Assembly (NCBI GenBank): GCA_017458005.1
Contig: JAFTGH010000005.1
Location: 1 to 53,379, forward strand
Source: Prevotella sp.
GTDB lineage: Bacteria > Bacteroidota > Bacteroidia > Bacteroidales > Bacteroidaceae
Direction of reading: 5' to 3'
DNA: 53,379 nucleotides
Shown here: one piece after another, positions 52,668-53,379 of the stretch
Position numbering within the stretch: the first letter of the stretch is position 1
Layout of the letters: each line of letters begins with the position of its first letter
Translations under genes and position numbers: made by a program
The notes under the pieces: generated by a model
The model's database searches: none
Seen by the model: only the letters and a program-made list of their open reading frames with translations
What the model was told of the DNA's origin: nothing

Positions 52668-53102
52668 TTATTATTCAGAAATATTATTCTGTCCCCACAC
52701 ATCGATGTAGACAGGTGCTAGCCATTGTGGCTTTTGCGACATTTTACAAAGGTACGGGCTCCTTGCCAAGAAGCCCGTACCTTCGAGGGCAGGATGTGCC
52801 GCCTTCGAGGGTCGAAGGTACGGGCTTCGAAGGGAGGATGTAGGGGCTTCTTCCGTGAGCAGCCACCTCACGAAAAACTGCAACCTTATGATGCCTTCCA
52901 TCACGTGTTAATAAGCCTCCACCGCAAGACTATCATGCCTCCGATTGAGGAGCGGGCAGTCTCCGATGGCTGATGGGAGGCTCTCGTATCAAGGATGGAA
53001 GGCTCTTGTCTTCACTATCGGAGGCTTTAGTGACGGAAGAAGGTACCGCCTTCGAGGGCAGGAGGTGCCGCCTAACAGGGATGAAGGTACGTGCTAACGA
53101 TC
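52668..53102. other. Noncoding block of interspersed GC-rich repeats
   Basis: No credible gene. AAGGTACGGGCT occurs at about 52749 and 52815 and inverted at 52771. A 24-base stretch from CCTTCGAGGG to TGCCGCC at about 52780 recurs with one mismatch at about 53050. A 22-base part of the same family (GAAGCCCG...GAGGGCA) is shared exactly with 27.33 kb. Between 52910 and 53035 a second theme (GCCTCCGAT and its complement) is repeated. Confidence 0.6.
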
Positions 53103-53190
53103 TTTCGCCTACGGGCGTAAATGTTTTCGCCTATAGGTGCAAATGATTTCGGCTATAGGCGCACATATTTGCGCCTACAGGTGAAAACCT
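53103..53190. repeat. Four 22-bp tandem repeats, each with a central palindrome
   Basis: Units start at 53103, 53125, 53147 and 53169, an exact 22-base period. Each has the form TTTCGCCTAYRGGYGYAAAT with small changes; the centre (CGCCTATAGGCG-type) is self-complementary. Spacing equals about two helical turns, so the palindromes lie on the same DNA face. Confidence 0.8.
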
Positions 53191-53219
53191 CGTTTGATGG
53201 TTTTTACTCCCCGCGATAC

Positions 53220-53258
53220 TATGAAAAGAGCCGCAAACGGACGGTTTGCGGCTCGCTC
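53220..53258 (-). terminator. Rho-independent terminator of the right-edge gene
   Basis: GAGCCGCAAAC (53228-53238) and GTTTGCGGCTC (53244-53254) form a perfect 11-bp stem; on the minus strand it is followed by TTTTC. Confidence 0.9.
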
Positions 53259-53274
53259 TTGGATATAGATAGTA

Positions 53275-53379
53275 TTACATTCCCAACTGGTTGATGAGGT
53301 TCTGAAGTCCCTCAGGTCCCTCGAAGTCGTCGAGTTCACGTGAGAACTGATCGGATGTAACCTCGTCGTTGATTCCAAG
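53275..53379 (-). CDS. C-terminal fragment of an unidentified protein
   Basis: 34 residues and a TAA enter from the right edge on the minus strand. The visible end reads LGINDEVTSDQFSRELDDF then EGPEGLQNLINQLGM, an acidic helical tail. I do not recognise the family. It is supported as coding by the open frame to the window edge and by the terminator directly after the stop. Confidence 0.6.
   Translation of the reverse strand, partial: LGINDEVTSDQFSRELDDFEGPEGLQNLINQLGM

Noticed and set aside
52671-52973. ORFs of 77-82 codons on both strands in the repeat block
   Set aside because: They translate the interspersed repeats and have no leader elements or recognisable domains.
53175-53378. 67-codon minus-strand ORF at the right edge
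   Set aside because: It is out of frame with the real gene end, whose stop (53275-53277) is followed by a perfect terminator, and it reads through that terminator.

Overview
The window looks like a chromosomal segment from a Bacteroidota genome, most likely a Prevotella-type Bacteroidales; this placement is inference. The supporting features are: at least fourteen Bacteroidota-type promoters (TTTG, 19-20 bases, TAnnTTTG); starts without Shine-Dalgarno sequences; GldB-like, SusD-like and sorting-tail proteins; a Rho with a long low-complexity insertion; and a small mS38-like basic protein. Most of the DNA has near-balanced base composition. The first 1.7 kb is clearly GC-richer, and 26.2-30.2 kb and 51.7-52.6 kb are AT-rich.

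Layout. 0-2.5 kb: a gene fragment, then an exported arginine deiminase and a VanX-type lipoprotein dipeptidase sharing one leader-sequence cassette. 2.6-9.3 kb: rubrerythrin, a DPP IV-type peptidase, a YhcC-type radical SAM protein, a GldB-like lipoprotein, a DUF4861 protein and endonuclease III. 9.3-12.6 kb (minus): an envelope module of a small sorting-tail protein, an L,D-transpeptidase, an ECF sigma factor, a membrane protein that is probably its anti-sigma factor, and a Spy-like protein. 12.6-15 kb (minus): mazG, a lipoprotein, rnz. 15.1-17.9 kb: valS. 17.9-26.2 kb (minus): one tightly packed nine-gene unit (MATE pump, cytidylate kinase-like, YfcE-like phosphoesterase, rmlB, purT, acyltransferase, 3,4-ketoisomerase, GNAT, DegT aminotransferase) that should make a dTDP-3-amino-3,6-dideoxyhexose.

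26.2-30.2 kb is an AT-rich accessory island: a RelE-type toxin-antitoxin pair, a dyad-rich noncoding block, an orphan SusD-like lipoprotein with an EF-hand, a long inverted repeat upstream of it, and a DUF4160/DUF2442 pair. 30.3-41.1 kb holds housekeeping genes: cyclophilin, rho, glyA, a candidate 6S-like RNA, ribE, HU, an mS38-like 29-residue protein, rng with a structured leader, a GT2, a hybrid histidine kinase and an EEP phosphatase-like protein. 41.1-51.7 kb: an AlaX-like editing protein, a GH13 amylase, fabD, a DUF4301 protein, an MltF-like lytic transglycosylase, hisG-hisD-hisC and an MFS transporter. 51.7-53.4 kb: an AT-rich CdiA-CT-like nuclease gene facing a candidate small RNA, a block of several repeat families, and the end of a minus-strand gene.

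The most unusual feature is a set of short tandem arrays with unit lengths of 7, 8 or 9 bp in the gaps between genes. Several abut the next start codon (rho/glyA, before ribE, before the yfcE-like gene, before hisG, hisG/hisD, hisD/hisC, hisC/MFS, fabD/amylase). In a lineage that does not rely on Shine-Dalgarno pairing, these may act as tunable A-rich translation leaders. Other items worth a second look are the convergent nuclease and small-RNA pair, the 4 x 22-bp palindromic array at 53.1 kb, and the orphan SusD-like gene with its upstream inverted repeat. No tRNA, rRNA, CRISPR array or complete insertion sequence was seen.
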